In this document: in pieces, positions 33,386 through 42,653 of the stretch
Position numbering within the stretch: position 1 is the stretch's first letter
How the letters are laid out: each line of letters begins with the position of its first letter
Origin: Egibacteraceae bacterium
GTDB taxonomy: Bacteria > Actinomycetota > Nitriliruptoria > Euzebyales > Egibacteraceae
NCBI GenBank assembly: GCA_030447925.1
Contig: JAUJNX010000001.1
Span: 550,767 to 614,766, forward strand
Reading direction: 5' to 3'
Length of the DNA: 64,000 bases
Translations under genes and position numbers: made by a program
The notes under the pieces: model-generated
Seen by the model: only the letters and a program-made list of their open reading frames with translations
Told to the model about the DNA's origin: nothing
Databases searched by the model: none

Positions 33386-34258
33386 ATGATCGGCCGCCGC
33401 TGGTTCACGCCGTGGTTGTTCCTGCTGCCCGCCCTGGTGATCCTGGGGGTCTTCCTCTGGGGGCCCGCCGTCAACACCGCGGTGCTGGCGTTCACGAACA
33501 CCCGGTCGATCGGCGGCGGCTCGTTCACGGGCCTGGAGAACTTCGCGCGGCTGGTCGCTGACGGCGACTTCCGCAACGCGCTGTGGCACAGCCTGCTCTA
33601 CGTCGTCGGGGTCGTGCCGCTGCTGGTGGCGCTGCCGCTGCTGCTCGCGGTGCTCGTGGACTCCAAGCTGCCGTTCGTGGCGTTCTTCCGGGTGGTGTTC
33701 TTCACCCCGGTGGTGGCGTCGATGGTCGTCGTCGCGCTGATCTGGGACTGGGTGCTGCGCTCCGACGGCCTGTTCAACTACGTGCTCCAGCGCCTCTCGA
33801 TCATCAACGAGCCGGTCGGCTGGCTCACCGATCCCCAGATCGCGCTGTTCAGCGTGATGGCGGTCACGGTGTGGAAGGGGCTGGGGTACTACATGGTCAT
33901 CTACCTGGCGGGGTTGCAGAACGTGCCGCGTGAGCTGTACGACGCGAGCAAGGTCGACGGCGCGGGGCCGGTGCGGCGGTTCGTGTCGATCACCGTGCCC
34001 CTGCTGCGCCCCACGATGGTGCTGGTCGGCGCCCTGTCGGCGGTGAGCGCCCTCAAGGTGTTCACCGAGGTCTTCGTGCTCACCGGCGGCGGTCCCGCGC
34101 GGGCGAGCCAGACCCTGGTGCCCTACATCTACGAGCGCGGCATCACCCCGGGGCTGGAGCTGGGCTACGCCTCGGCGATGAGCCTGGTGCTGTTCCTGCT
34201 CGTGCTGGGGTTCTCCCTCGCCGGCCAGCGGCTCGGCCGGGCCGAGGTGGCCGCGTGA
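33386..34258 (+). CDS. ABC sugar transporter permease (MalF-type)
   Basis: 290 residues with six membrane helices and the inner-membrane permease signature with the EAA-like loop (YLAGLQNVPRELYDASKVDGAGPVRRF in outline) that contacts the ATPase. It starts six bases after the binding-protein gene and overlaps the next permease by four bases (GTGA), so the three are one import complex. Confidence 0.92.
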   Translation: MIGRRWFTPWLFLLPALVILGVFLWGPAVNTAVLAFTNTRSIGGGSFTGLENFARLVADGDFRNALWHSLLYVVGVVPLLVALPLLLAVLVDSKLPFVAFFRVVFFTPVVASMVVVALIWDWVLRSDGLFNYVLQRLSIINEPVGWLTDPQIALFSVMAVTVWKGLGYYMVIYLAGLQNVPRELYDASKVDGAGPVRRFVSITVPLLRPTMVLVGALSAVSALKVFTEVFVLTGGGPARASQTLVPYIYERGITPGLELGYASAMSLVLFLLVLGFSLAGQRLGRAEVAA

Positions 34259-35160
34259 GCGCGACCACCGCGCCGCCGCGGCGGTCCGCGCAGCCCCCAG
34301 CGGTGGCGCCGGCGCGGCGCGGGGGCGGGCGGGGGCGGCGCTGGGTGGGGATCGCCCTGCGCTACGCGCTGCTGCTGCTCGTCCTGGTCATCACCGTCGG
34401 GCCGTTCGTGTGGCAGCTGGCGACCTCGCTGAAGGGGGCGGGGGAGAACCTGTTCGCCAACCCGCCCGACCTGATCCCCAACAACCCGACCCTCGAGAAC
34501 TACGCGGCGGTCGCGCAGGTCGTGCCGCTGACCAGCTACGTGCGCAACTCGCTGGTCGTGGCGGTGGCCAGCACGATCACCAACTGCCTGTTCGGCGCGA
34601 TGGCGGGCTACGCGCTCGCGCGGATGCGCTTCCGCTTCCGCGGCGCGGTGCTCGCGGTCATCGTCGCGACGCTGGTGATCCCCTTCGAGGTCATCCTCAT
34701 CTCGGTGTTCCTCATCACCCGGTCGCTGGGGCTGGTCAACACGCTGCCCGGTGTGGTCCTCCCGACCGCCGTCACCGCCCTGTCGATCTTCATCATGCGC
34801 AGCGGGTTCCTCGACCTGCCCCGCGAGGTCGAGGAGGCCGGCCAGGTGGACGGCGCCGGGGAGTGGCAGCTGTTCCGCCACGTCGCGCTGCCGTCGGTGC
34901 GCGGCCAGCTCGCCGTGGTGGGGATCTTCAGCTTCACCTTCGCCTGGGACGACTTCCTGTGGCCGCTCATCGTCCTGCGCGACCCCGCCAACTACACCCT
35001 CACCGTCGGGATCCAGTTCCTGTCCGGGACCTTCTCCCGCGACCAGGCGGTGATCGCGGCGGGCACGATGATGATCGCCGTCGCCCCGCTGATCCTGCTG
35101 TTCGTCCTGCTCCAGAAGCAGTTCTTCCGCGGGGTCGGGGAAGGCGCGGTGAAGGGCTGA
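34255..35160 (+). CDS. ABC sugar transporter permease (MalG-type)
   Basis: 301 residues: basic N-terminus, six membrane helices, and the EAA loop SGFLDLPREVEEAGQVDGAG before LPSVRGQLAVVGIFSF. It pairs with the preceding permease. The missing ATP-binding subunit is presumably a shared MsiK-like protein encoded elsewhere, as is usual for actinobacterial sugar importers. Its stop abuts the ROK kinase reading frame. Confidence 0.92.
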   Translation: MSATTAPPRRSAQPPAVAPARRGGGRGRRWVGIALRYALLLLVLVITVGPFVWQLATSLKGAGENLFANPPDLIPNNPTLENYAAVAQVVPLTSYVRNSLVVAVASTITNCLFGAMAGYALARMRFRFRGAVLAVIVATLVIPFEVILISVFLITRSLGLVNTLPGVVLPTAVTALSIFIMRSGFLDLPREVEEAGQVDGAGEWQLFRHVALPSVRGQLAVVGIFSFTFAWDDFLWPLIVLRDPANYTLTVGIQFLSGTFSRDQAVIAAGTMMIAVAPLILLFVLLQKQFFRGVGEGAVKG

Positions 35161-35182
35161 GCGCGGGAGGGCCGCCGCGGCG

Positions 35183-36085
35183 CTGGGCGTCGACATCGGC
35201 GGCACGAAGACGGCGGCGGCCCTGGTGCGCGCCGACGGGGCGGTGCTGGCGGCGCGGTCCGCGCCGACCCCCGCCGCCGCCGGCCCCGCCGCGGTCCTGG
35301 CGACCGCCGCCGACCTGGCCGCCGCCGTGCGCGCCGAGGCTGGCGGGCACGGCGTCGCGGTCGTCGGGGCGGGCGTGGGCACCGCCGGGACCGTCGACCA
35401 CGCGTCGGGGGTGGTGGTGTTCGCCACCGACCTGCTGCCCGGCTGGACCGGGACGCCCGTCGCGGACCGCCTGGCCGCGGCGCTCGGCCTGCCGGTGGTC
35501 GTGGACAACGACGTGAACGCGATGGCCGTCGCGGAGGCGCGCGGCCTCGCCGGGACGGTCCTGGTCGTGGCCGTGGGCACCGGGGTCGGCGGGGCGATCG
35601 TCCGCGACGGCCGCCCGGAGCGCGGGGCGACCGGCACCGCCGGCGAGGTCGCGCACCTGCTGGTCGCCCCCGTGACCGACGGCCGCCGCTGCGGGTGCGG
35701 GCGGACGGATCACCTGGAGGCGGTCGCGTCGGGCCCGAACATGGTCCTGGCCCACCGGGTGCGGACCGGCCGGGCCGCGGACCTGCCCGGGGTGGCGCGC
35801 TGCGCCGACGCGGGCGACGCGGCCGCCGCCGCCGTCATCGCCGAGGGCGCCACCGTCCTGGGCCGGGCGCTGGCGGGCCTGGCGAACGTCCTGGACCCCG
35901 CCGCGATCGTGATCGGCGGCGGGGTGGCGGGCCTGGGCGCCCGCTGGTGGGACCCGCTGGTGGCCGCCCTGCGCGCCGAGGCCCTGCCCGGTCCCGCCCG
36001 CGTCGACCTGCGCCAGGCCCGCCTGGGCCCGTCCGCGGGCGCGGTCGGCGCGGCCCTGCTCGCCCTCGCCCGGGCGGCGGGCTGA
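35183..36085 (+). CDS. ROK-family sugar kinase (probable N-acetylmannosamine or N-acetylglucosamine kinase)
   Basis: About 300 residues. The phosphate motif LGVDIGGTKTAAALV is right at the N-terminus; GAGVGTAGTVD, catalytic VVDNDVNAMAVAEARG and the ATP site AVGTGVGGAIV follow, then GTAGEVAH. The ROK zinc motif is CGCGRTDHLE, with DH in place of the usual GC. The start is unclear: no ATG, GTG or TTG precedes the phosphate motif in frame, and the first GTG (35225) would delete it. I give the CTG at 35183. A start at the permease stop followed by one lost base is equally likely. The next-door NanE suggests ManNAc as substrate. Confidence 0.82.
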   Translation: MGVDIGGTKTAAALVRADGAVLAARSAPTPAAAGPAAVLATAADLAAAVRAEAGGHGVAVVGAGVGTAGTVDHASGVVVFATDLLPGWTGTPVADRLAAALGLPVVVDNDVNAMAVAEARGLAGTVLVVAVGTGVGGAIVRDGRPERGATGTAGEVAHLLVAPVTDGRRCGCGRTDHLEAVASGPNMVLAHRVRTGRAADLPGVARCADAGDAAAAAVIAEGATVLGRALAGLANVLDPAAIVIGGGVAGLGARWWDPLVAALRAEALPGPARVDLRQARLGPSAGAVGAALLALARAAG

Positions 36086-37536
36086 TGCGCGTCGTCCTGG
36101 TGCCGCTGGACGAGCGGCCCGCCAACCTGCGCGACCCGCGGCTGGTGGGCGCGGTGGCCGGGGCGGAGGTCGTCGCGCCGCCCGCGCGGCTGCTCGGGTC
36201 GTTCCGCACGCCGGGCGACACCGCCGGGCTGGCCGCCTGGCTGCGCGACGTGGCCCCGGGCGCGGACGGGCTGGTCGTCGCGCTGGACCAGCTCTGCCAC
36301 GGCGGGCTGCTGGCCTCGCGGCTCACCGGCGAGCCCGCGTGGGCGGCGGCGGCCCGCCTCGCCGTCCTGGCCGAGCTCCGGGCGGCCGACCCGCGCCTGC
36401 CGATCCTCGCCTTCACAACCGTCACCCGCGCGCCGGACGCCGACGACGCCACCGAGGAGCCCGACTACTGGGCGCGCCACGGCCGCGCCCTGCACGCGCT
36501 GTTCGGCCTGCTGGCCCGTGCCGAGGCCGGCGAGCCGGTCGCCGCGCAGGCCGCCGCCGCCCGCGCCGCCCTGGCCGCCGAGCTGCTCGCCGCCGCGCTG
36601 CGCCGGCGCCTGCGCAACCACCAGGTGACGCTCGCGGCGCTGGGGCCGGTCGCCGAGGGCGTCGTGGACCTGCTGGTCTGCGGCGTCGACGACACCGCCG
36701 TCGCGAGCCTCGCCGGGGGCGAGCGGCGCTGGATCGCGTCGTGGGCGGCCCGGCTGGACCTGGGGGACCGGGTGCTGGTCCACCCCGGCGCCGACGAGGT
36801 CGGCAGCGTCCTGGTGGCGCGGCTGCTGGCCCGGGCTGCGGGCCGGCGCCCGCGGGTGGCGCTGCGCTGCGCGGTCCCCGGCGGGCTTGAGCGCGTGGCG
36901 CCGTACGAGGACGGCCCGGTCGGGCGCACCGCCGCGGGGCACGTGCGGGCGGCCGGCGCGACGCTGGTGGACCTCGACGACGCGCCCGACCTGGTCCTCG
37001 CGATCCACCCCCCGGCGGGGACGCCCGGGGACTGGGCGATCGGCCCGCGGCCGGCGGCGGGCGACGCGAGCGGGGTCGCCGCCGGGCTGGACGCCGACGC
37101 GGCCCGCGGCGTGCCCGTCGCCCTGGCCGACGTCGCCTGGCCCAACGGGGCCGACCCCGCGGTCGTGGACCTGCTCCGCCGCCGCGGCCGCGCCGGCGCG
37201 CCGCTCAGCTACGCCGCGTGGAACACCGCGGGCAACACGATCGGCAGCGCGCTGGCCGCCGCGGTCGCCTGCCTGTCGGCGGGGCCGGGCGCCGACCCGG
37301 GTGCCGCCCACCGCCTCCTGGTCGCCCGCCTCGTCGAGGACGCGGGCTACATGACCGCGGTGCGCCCGGCCCTGCGGCCGGGACCCGGCGCGGAGGACCA
37401 GGTCGAGGCGGCGCTCGCGCGCTGGCTCGACGGGCTGGGGGACCTGGCCGCGGGCCTGGCGATCGTGCCGGGCAGCGTGCGCCTGCCGTGGAGCCGGTCC
37501 TTCGAGGTGGACCTCGCGGTCGGCGACCGGCCGTGA
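36085..37536 (+). CDS. DUF4127 family protein
   Basis: 483 residues, cytoplasmic. The N-terminal VVLVPLDERPANLRDPRLVG is the diagnostic PLDxRP motif of DUF4127. Others are LVVALDQLCHGGLLASRL, LVCGVDDTAVASLAGGE and VLVHPGADEVGSVL, with YAAWNTAGNTIGSALA near the end. Conserved Asp, His and Asn residues suggest an enzyme, but no activity is known to me. The start overlaps the ROK stop and its own stop overlaps the FAD enzyme start, so it belongs to the sugar pathway. Confidence 0.85.
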   Translation: MRVVLVPLDERPANLRDPRLVGAVAGAEVVAPPARLLGSFRTPGDTAGLAAWLRDVAPGADGLVVALDQLCHGGLLASRLTGEPAWAAAARLAVLAELRAADPRLPILAFTTVTRAPDADDATEEPDYWARHGRALHALFGLLARAEAGEPVAAQAAAARAALAAELLAAALRRRLRNHQVTLAALGPVAEGVVDLLVCGVDDTAVASLAGGERRWIASWAARLDLGDRVLVHPGADEVGSVLVARLLARAAGRRPRVALRCAVPGGLERVAPYEDGPVGRTAAGHVRAAGATLVDLDDAPDLVLAIHPPAGTPGDWAIGPRPAAGDASGVAAGLDADAARGVPVALADVAWPNGADPAVVDLLRRRGRAGAPLSYAAWNTAGNTIGSALAAAVACLSAGPGADPGAAHRLLVARLVEDAGYMTAVRPALRPGPGAEDQVEAALARWLDGLGDLAAGLAIVPGSVRLPWSRSFEVDLAVGDRP

Positions 37537-39248
37537 CCGCGGTCGACGTCCTGGTCGCCGGGGGCGGGCTCGGCGGGATCGCCGCCGCGCTGGCCGCCGC
37601 GCGTTCCGGGTGCCGGGTGCTGGTCGCCGAGGCGGGCGACCGCATCGGCGGCCAGGTCACCGCCCAGGCCGTCAGCGCCCTCGACGAGCACCCCCACGTC
37701 GAGGTCCCGGGGACCACCAGCCGGTCCTACGCGGCGTTCCGCGAGGGGGTGCGCGCCTGGTACCGCCGCCGCCACCCCGCCCTCGCCGGCATCGCCGCCC
37801 TCAACCCCGGCGAGGGTTGGGTCAGCCGGCTGTGCTTCGAGCCCGCCGTCGGCCAGGCCGTGCTGGAGGGCATGCTCGCCGGCGCCGGGGTGACCGCCGT
37901 CACGGGGTCGCCCGTGACCGGCGTCCTGCGCCGCGGCGACCGCCTCGACGGCGCCGTCCTGCCCGCGGGGGAGGTCCGCGCCGCCGTCGTGCTGGACGCC
38001 ACCGACCTCGGCGACCTGCTCCCGCTCGCCGGCGCCCCCTGGGTCAGCGGGCAGGAGGCGCGGGCCGACACCGGCGAGGCGGACGCCCCCGAGGTCGCCC
38101 GCCCCGCGGCGCTGCAGGCCGCCACCGTCACCTTCGCCGTCGAGCACCGGCCCGGCGAGGACCACACCATCCCCCGCCCGCCGGGGTACACCGCGCTGCG
38201 CGACGCCCAGCCGTTCACCCTCACCCTCACCGGCGACGCGGGCGAGCCCCGGCCCTTCGCGATGTTCACCACCGGCCCCACCGGGCTCCCGCCGTTCTGG
38301 AGCTACCGCCGGTGCCGCAGCGGCGCGCTGCTCGGCGGCACCGACGTCGTCCTGGTCAACTGGGAGGGCCAGGACCACGCCGGGTCCTCCCTGCTGGAGC
38401 CCGGCGCCGCCGACGCGGCGCGCCGCCTCAGCCTGGCCTTCCTGCACTGGCTCCAGACCGAGGTCCCGCGCGACGGCGGCGGCCGCGGCTACCCCGGCCT
38501 GCGCCTGGTCCCGGAGGTCACCGGCACGCCCGACGGCATAGCCGCCGCCCCCTACGTCCGCGAGGGCCGGCGCCTGGTCGCCCGCCGCCGGATGACCGCG
38601 GACGACCTCGTGCCCGCCCGCCCCGGCGACGCCCGCGCCCGCTGCGTCCCCGACAGCGGCGGGATCGCCTGGTACGCGGTCGACCTGCACCGCCGCGTCG
38701 GCGACCCCGGGCGCACCACGCGCTACCGGGCGACCGCGCCGTTCCAGGTGCCGCTGTCCGCGCTGGTCGCCGCCGTCCCGCGCAACCTCGTGGCCGCGGG
38801 CAAGGCGGCGGGGACCACCCACCTGGCCAACGGCGCGCTGCGCGTCCACCACGGCGAGTGGGCGGTCGGCGAGGCCGCGGGTGCGCTGGCCGCCGCGGCG
38901 GTCGCCGCCGCCGAGGACCCCGCCGACCTGCTCGCCCGCCCCGGCGGCGTCGCCGCGGTCCAGCGCCGGCTGGTCGACCTCGGCGTCCCGCTGTGCTGGT
39001 TCCTGGACCTCCCGCCGGACTCCCCGGCGTTCGCGGGCGCGCACCTGCTCGGCGCGGCGGGCGCCCTCGAGGACGACGAGCCCCGCCGCCGCACCCTCCT
39101 GGCCGGCCCCGGGCGACCCCTGGACCCGCCCGCGGCGGCCGCCCTGGCCGCCGCCGCCGCCCGCGCGGGCCTGCACCGGCCCGCGACCACCGGCACCTGG
39201 GGCGCGGCCTGCGCGTCCGCCGTCCGGCCCCAACGGAGCCCGCCATGA
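37533..39248 (+). CDS. FAD-dependent oxidoreductase (FAD_oxidored, PF12831 type)
   Basis: 571 residues. The Rossmann FAD motif VAGGGLGGIAAALAAARSG at the start is followed by VLVAEAGDRIGGQVTAQA, then WVSRLCFEPAVGQAVLEGMLAGAGV and VVLDATDLGDLLPLAGAPW. A late segment RNLVAAGKAAGTTHLANGALRVHHGEWAVGEAAG (outline) closes the FAD site. This family is often found in glycan-use loci with no proven role. The inferred substrate is a sugar or glycoside oxidised at a ring carbon. Start GTG 37533 overlaps the DUF4127 stop; the end overlaps nanE (ATGA). Confidence 0.85.
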   Translation: MTAVDVLVAGGGLGGIAAALAAARSGCRVLVAEAGDRIGGQVTAQAVSALDEHPHVEVPGTTSRSYAAFREGVRAWYRRRHPALAGIAALNPGEGWVSRLCFEPAVGQAVLEGMLAGAGVTAVTGSPVTGVLRRGDRLDGAVLPAGEVRAAVVLDATDLGDLLPLAGAPWVSGQEARADTGEADAPEVARPAALQAATVTFAVEHRPGEDHTIPRPPGYTALRDAQPFTLTLTGDAGEPRPFAMFTTGPTGLPPFWSYRRCRSGALLGGTDVVLVNWEGQDHAGSSLLEPGAADAARRLSLAFLHWLQTEVPRDGGGRGYPGLRLVPEVTGTPDGIAAAPYVREGRRLVARRRMTADDLVPARPGDARARCVPDSGGIAWYAVDLHRRVGDPGRTTRYRATAPFQVPLSALVAAVPRNLVAAGKAAGTTHLANGALRVHHGEWAVGEAAGALAAAAVAAAEDPADLLARPGGVAAVQRRLVDLGVPLCWFLDLPPDSPAFAGAHLLGAAGALEDDEPRRRTLLAGPGRPLDPPAAAALAAAAARAGLHRPATTGTWGAACASAVRPQRSPP

Positions 39249-39937
39249 CCGCCGCCGGCCGCCCCCTCCCGGAGCTGCGCGAGCCGGTGCGCGGCGGGCT
39301 GCTCGTGTCCTGCCAGGCGCCGCCCGACGATCCCCTGTCGGGCCCCGACGTGATGGCGCGGATGGCCGCCAGCGTCGCGGCGGCCGGGGCGGTGGGCATC
39401 CGCGCGGAGGGACCCGACGACGTCCGCGCCGTCCGCGCGCGCGTCGACCTGCCGCTGGTGGGGCTGTGGAAGGACGGCGACGCGGGCGTCTACATCACCC
39501 CGACCCTGGACCACGCCCTGGCGGTGGCGGCGGCCGGCGCCGACATCGTGGCGCTGGACGGCACCGCCCGGCCCCGCCCCGACGGCCGCACCCTGGCCGA
39601 CACCGTCGCCGCCGTCCACGCCGCCACCCCGGCGCTGGTGATGGCCGACGTGGCCACCCTCGCCGAGGGCGTGGCGGCCGAGGCCGCGGGCGCCGACCTG
39701 GTCGGCACCACCCTGTCCGGCTACACCGGTGGCGGGCCGCCCCCGCCGGGCCCCGACCTGCCGCTGGTCGCGGCGCTGGCCGCGCGGCTCGGGATCCCCG
39801 TCCTCGCCGAGGGCCGCATCCGCACCCCCGCCGAGGCCCGCGCGGCGCTGGACTGCGGCGCCTGGGCCGTCGTCGTCGGCACCGCGATCACCCGCCCGCG
39901 GGCGGTCGCGGCGCGCTTCGCCGAGGCGCTGCGCTGA
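39245..39937 (+). CDS. nanE: N-acetylmannosamine-6-phosphate 2-epimerase
   Basis: 230 residues, TIM barrel of the NanE family: GGLLVSCQAPPDDPLSGPD at the start, LVGLWKDGDAGVYITPTLD (the lysine of the LxK segment), AGADIVALDGTARPRPDG, VMADVATLAEGVAAEAAGAD, the TTLSGYTGGGP phosphate loop and VLAEGRIRTPAEARAALDCG. It converts ManNAc-6-P to GlcNAc-6-P. It lies between the FAD enzyme and the alpha-mannosidase with four-base overlap and one-base overlap, so it is fully coupled. NagA deacetylase is not in the window. Confidence 0.92.
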   Translation: MTAAGRPLPELREPVRGGLLVSCQAPPDDPLSGPDVMARMAASVAAAGAVGIRAEGPDDVRAVRARVDLPLVGLWKDGDAGVYITPTLDHALAVAAAGADIVALDGTARPRPDGRTLADTVAAVHAATPALVMADVATLAEGVAAEAAGADLVGTTLSGYTGGGPPPPGPDLPLVAALAARLGIPVLAEGRIRTPAEARAALDCGAWAVVVGTAITRPRAVAARFAEALR

Positions 39938-42513
39938 TGCCCGAGATCCACGTCGTCAGCCACACCCACTGGGACCGCGAGTGGTACCGGTCGTTCGCGA
40001 CCTTCCGCGCCATGCTCGTGGAGGTCGCCGAGGCGGTGGTCGACCAGCTCGAGGCGGGGCGGCTGGCCGCGTTCCTGCTCGACGGGCAGACCATCGCCGC
40101 CGCCGACGCGCTCGCGGTCCGGCCCGACCTGGAGCCGCGCATGGCCGCGCTCGTGCGCGCCGGGCGCCTGCACCTGGGCCCGTGGCACGTCCTGGCCGAC
40201 ATGACCCTGGTCAGCGGCGAGGCGCTGGTGCGCAACCTGCTGCACGGCCGGCGCTGGGGCGATCGCCTGGGCGGGCTCCTGCCGGTCGGGTACTGCCCCG
40301 ACATGTTCGGGCACCCGCCGGACCTGCCCCGCATCCTGCGCGGCTTCGGCATCGCCACCGCGGTCCTCTGGCGCGGGGCGCCGCCCGCGCCGGTGCGGTT
40401 CCGCTGGCGGTCGCCCGACGGCAGCGAGGTCGTCGCCGTGCGGTCGCGCTACTACAACCCCGAGGTGCTGTGGACCGCAGAGGGCGCGGCGGCGCGGCTG
40501 CGCGCCTGGCTGGACGAGCAGCGCGCCGCCGACCCCGACGGCCCCTGGCTGCTGCTCAACGGCGGTGACCACCTGGCCCCGCGCGACCTCGGCGACCTCC
40601 CCGCCGCCGAGGGCGTGCCCGCCCGCGAGGTGACCCTGCCCGCCCACCTCGCGGCGCTGCCGGCCGGTGACCTCCCCGTCGTCGAGGGCGAGCTGCGCGT
40701 CCCGGGCGAGGCGGGCGCCTTCCTGCTCGCCGGCACCCTGTCCACGCGCATCGAGCTGAAGCAGGCCAACGCCGCGGCCCAGGCGCTGCTGGAGCGCTGG
40801 GCCGAACCCTGGGCCGTCTGGGCGTCGCTCGCCCCGGCACCGCCCGTCCCGGCGCCGTCGCTGGCGGCCGACGGGCTGGCGCCGCCCGGCACGGTGCGGG
40901 CGCTGCTGGACCAGGCGTGGGGGGACCTGCTGGCCAACCACCCCCACGACTCGATCTGCGGGTGCGGCACCGACGCGATCGCGGGCGAGGACCGCGCCCG
41001 CTTCACCGCCGTCACCGACCTCGGCGAGCACCTGGTGGAGCGGTCGCTGCGGCGCGCGGGCCTGTCCAGCCGCCTGCCCGAGCGCCCTCCCGCGGACGCG
41101 GTCGACATCGCCGTGGTCAACCCCCACGCCGCCCCGCTGACCGGCGGCGTCGAGGTGACCCTCGCCCTGGCGCCGGGCCGTGCGCCCGCGGCCGTCAGCG
41201 ACGCCGCGGGCGGCGAGGTCCCCTTCGCGGCCGTCCCCGCGGGGCGGCGGACCGGCTTCGACAGCGACGTGGGCCTGCTCCCGCACTGGCCCGAGCACGA
41301 CGCCTGGACCCTGCGCCTCGTCGCCCGCGACGTGCCGCCGTGCGGCTGGACGACCTACCGCGTCCGCCTGGGCGACGCGCCGCCTGCCGCGGCCGCGGTG
41401 ACGACCGCCGACGCCCGCGAGGTCGGCATCGACGGCTGGCAGCTCACCGCCGCCGACGACGGCTCGGTCACCCTGACCGCGGGCGGGACCGTCCGCCGGG
41501 GCCTCGGGCGGCTGGAGGACGGCGGCGACGCCGGGGACACCTACACCTGGGAACCGCCCGCCGCCGACCGCGTCGTCGCCGGCCGCCTGGTGGCGGCGCG
41601 GGCGCTGCGCAGCGCCGTCGACGCCGAGCTGCGCCTGACGGTGGTCCTGGACCTGCCCGCCGGGCTGACCGCCGACCGCGGCGCCCGGTCCGACGACACC
41701 GTGGCCGTGCCGGTCGACGTCCGCGTCCGCCGCTGGCACGGCGTCGCGCAGCTGGAGTGGACGGCGTCCGCCGCCGGCACCGTCGCCGACCACCGCCTCC
41801 GCGCCGTGGTCCCGACCGGGGGGACGGCGACGACCTGGACCACCGACGCGGCCTTCTCGGCGGTGCCCCGGCCGGTGCCCGACGGCCCGCCGGTCCTGCC
41901 CGAGGGCCCCGGGGGCGAGGCGGCGGTGGGGACCGCGCCGCTGCAGACCTGGTGCGCCGCGGGCGGGACGGCGGTCCTGGCCGCAGGGCTGCCCGAGGCC
42001 GAGGCCGCCGGCGGGCCGGACGGCACCGTGCTGGCCGTCACCCTGCTCCGCGGCGTCGGCTGGCTGGGCCGCCACGACCTCACCCGGCGCACCATGGGCG
42101 CCGGCCCGCCGGTGGAGGTCCCCGACGCGCAGGCCCGCGGACCGCACACCTGGCGCTGGGCGGTGCGCTGGGGGGACGGCGACGCCGCCCTCGCGCTGGC
42201 CGCAGAGGCCTGGCGCGCGCCCCTGCGCGCCGTCCCCCTGACCGCGCCCGCCCCGGCGACCCGCAGCTTCCTGGCCCTTGGCGGCGGTGCGCTGCTGTCG
42301 GCCTGCAAGCCCGCTGAGGACGGCGACGGCGCGGTCCTGCGCATCCGCAACCCCACGGCGGCGCCCCTGACCACGCCCTTCGCCGTCCCCGGCGCGGACG
42401 TGGTGGAGGAGGTCGACCTGTCCGAGCGCCGCATCGGCCCCGCGCCCGCGGGCGACGTGGTCCTGGGGCCCTGGTCCCTGCGCTCCTTCCGCCTCCGCCC
42501 GCGCGCAGGTTGA
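39937..42513 (+). CDS. Alpha-mannosidase, glycoside hydrolase family 38
   Basis: 858 residues. Zinc site HTHWDREWY at 9-17, catalytic nucleophile D122 in GYCPDMFGHPPDLP, third zinc region NHPHDSICGCGTDAI (about 325-340), then the beta-sandwich domains typical of GH38 to the C-terminus. There is no signal peptide, so it acts in the cytoplasm on imported manno-oligosaccharides or a mannosyl conjugate. It is the last gene of the operon that begins at 29587. A hairpin and further structured DNA follow. Confidence 0.92.
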   Translation: MPEIHVVSHTHWDREWYRSFATFRAMLVEVAEAVVDQLEAGRLAAFLLDGQTIAAADALAVRPDLEPRMAALVRAGRLHLGPWHVLADMTLVSGEALVRNLLHGRRWGDRLGGLLPVGYCPDMFGHPPDLPRILRGFGIATAVLWRGAPPAPVRFRWRSPDGSEVVAVRSRYYNPEVLWTAEGAAARLRAWLDEQRAADPDGPWLLLNGGDHLAPRDLGDLPAAEGVPAREVTLPAHLAALPAGDLPVVEGELRVPGEAGAFLLAGTLSTRIELKQANAAAQALLERWAEPWAVWASLAPAPPVPAPSLAADGLAPPGTVRALLDQAWGDLLANHPHDSICGCGTDAIAGEDRARFTAVTDLGEHLVERSLRRAGLSSRLPERPPADAVDIAVVNPHAAPLTGGVEVTLALAPGRAPAAVSDAAGGEVPFAAVPAGRRTGFDSDVGLLPHWPEHDAWTLRLVARDVPPCGWTTYRVRLGDAPPAAAAVTTADAREVGIDGWQLTAADDGSVTLTAGGTVRRGLGRLEDGGDAGDTYTWEPPAADRVVAGRLVAARALRSAVDAELRLTVVLDLPAGLTADRGARSDDTVAVPVDVRVRRWHGVAQLEWTASAAGTVADHRLRAVVPTGGTATTWTTDAAFSAVPRPVPDGPPVLPEGPGGEAAVGTAPLQTWCAAGGTAVLAAGLPEAEAAGGPDGTVLAVTLLRGVGWLGRHDLTRRTMGAGPPVEVPDAQARGPHTWRWAVRWGDGDAALALAAEAWRAPLRAVPLTAPAPATRSFLALGGGALLSACKPAEDGDGAVLRIRNPTAAPLTTPFAVPGADVVEEVDLSERRIGPAPAGDVVLGPWSLRSFRLRPRAG

Positions 42514-42549
42514 GCGTCCGAGTGGAGGCAGATGGCCCCTCACACCCGA

Positions 42550-42572
42550 CGGCGCCGGTTGCCGAGGCGCCG
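42550..42572 (+). terminator. Hairpin after the sugar operon
   Basis: CGGCGCC and GGCGCCG form a seven-base perfect stem around a nine-base loop, 37 bases after the alpha-mannosidase stop. No U-run follows. A terminator is likely from its position. Confidence 0.4.
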
Positions 42573-42653
42573 GAGTAGCAGCACGAGCACCGCGGAACCC
42601 ACGCAGCCGCTGCGCCCGTCGACGTTCGCGAGCTGATGCGCTAGGATTGCTGC

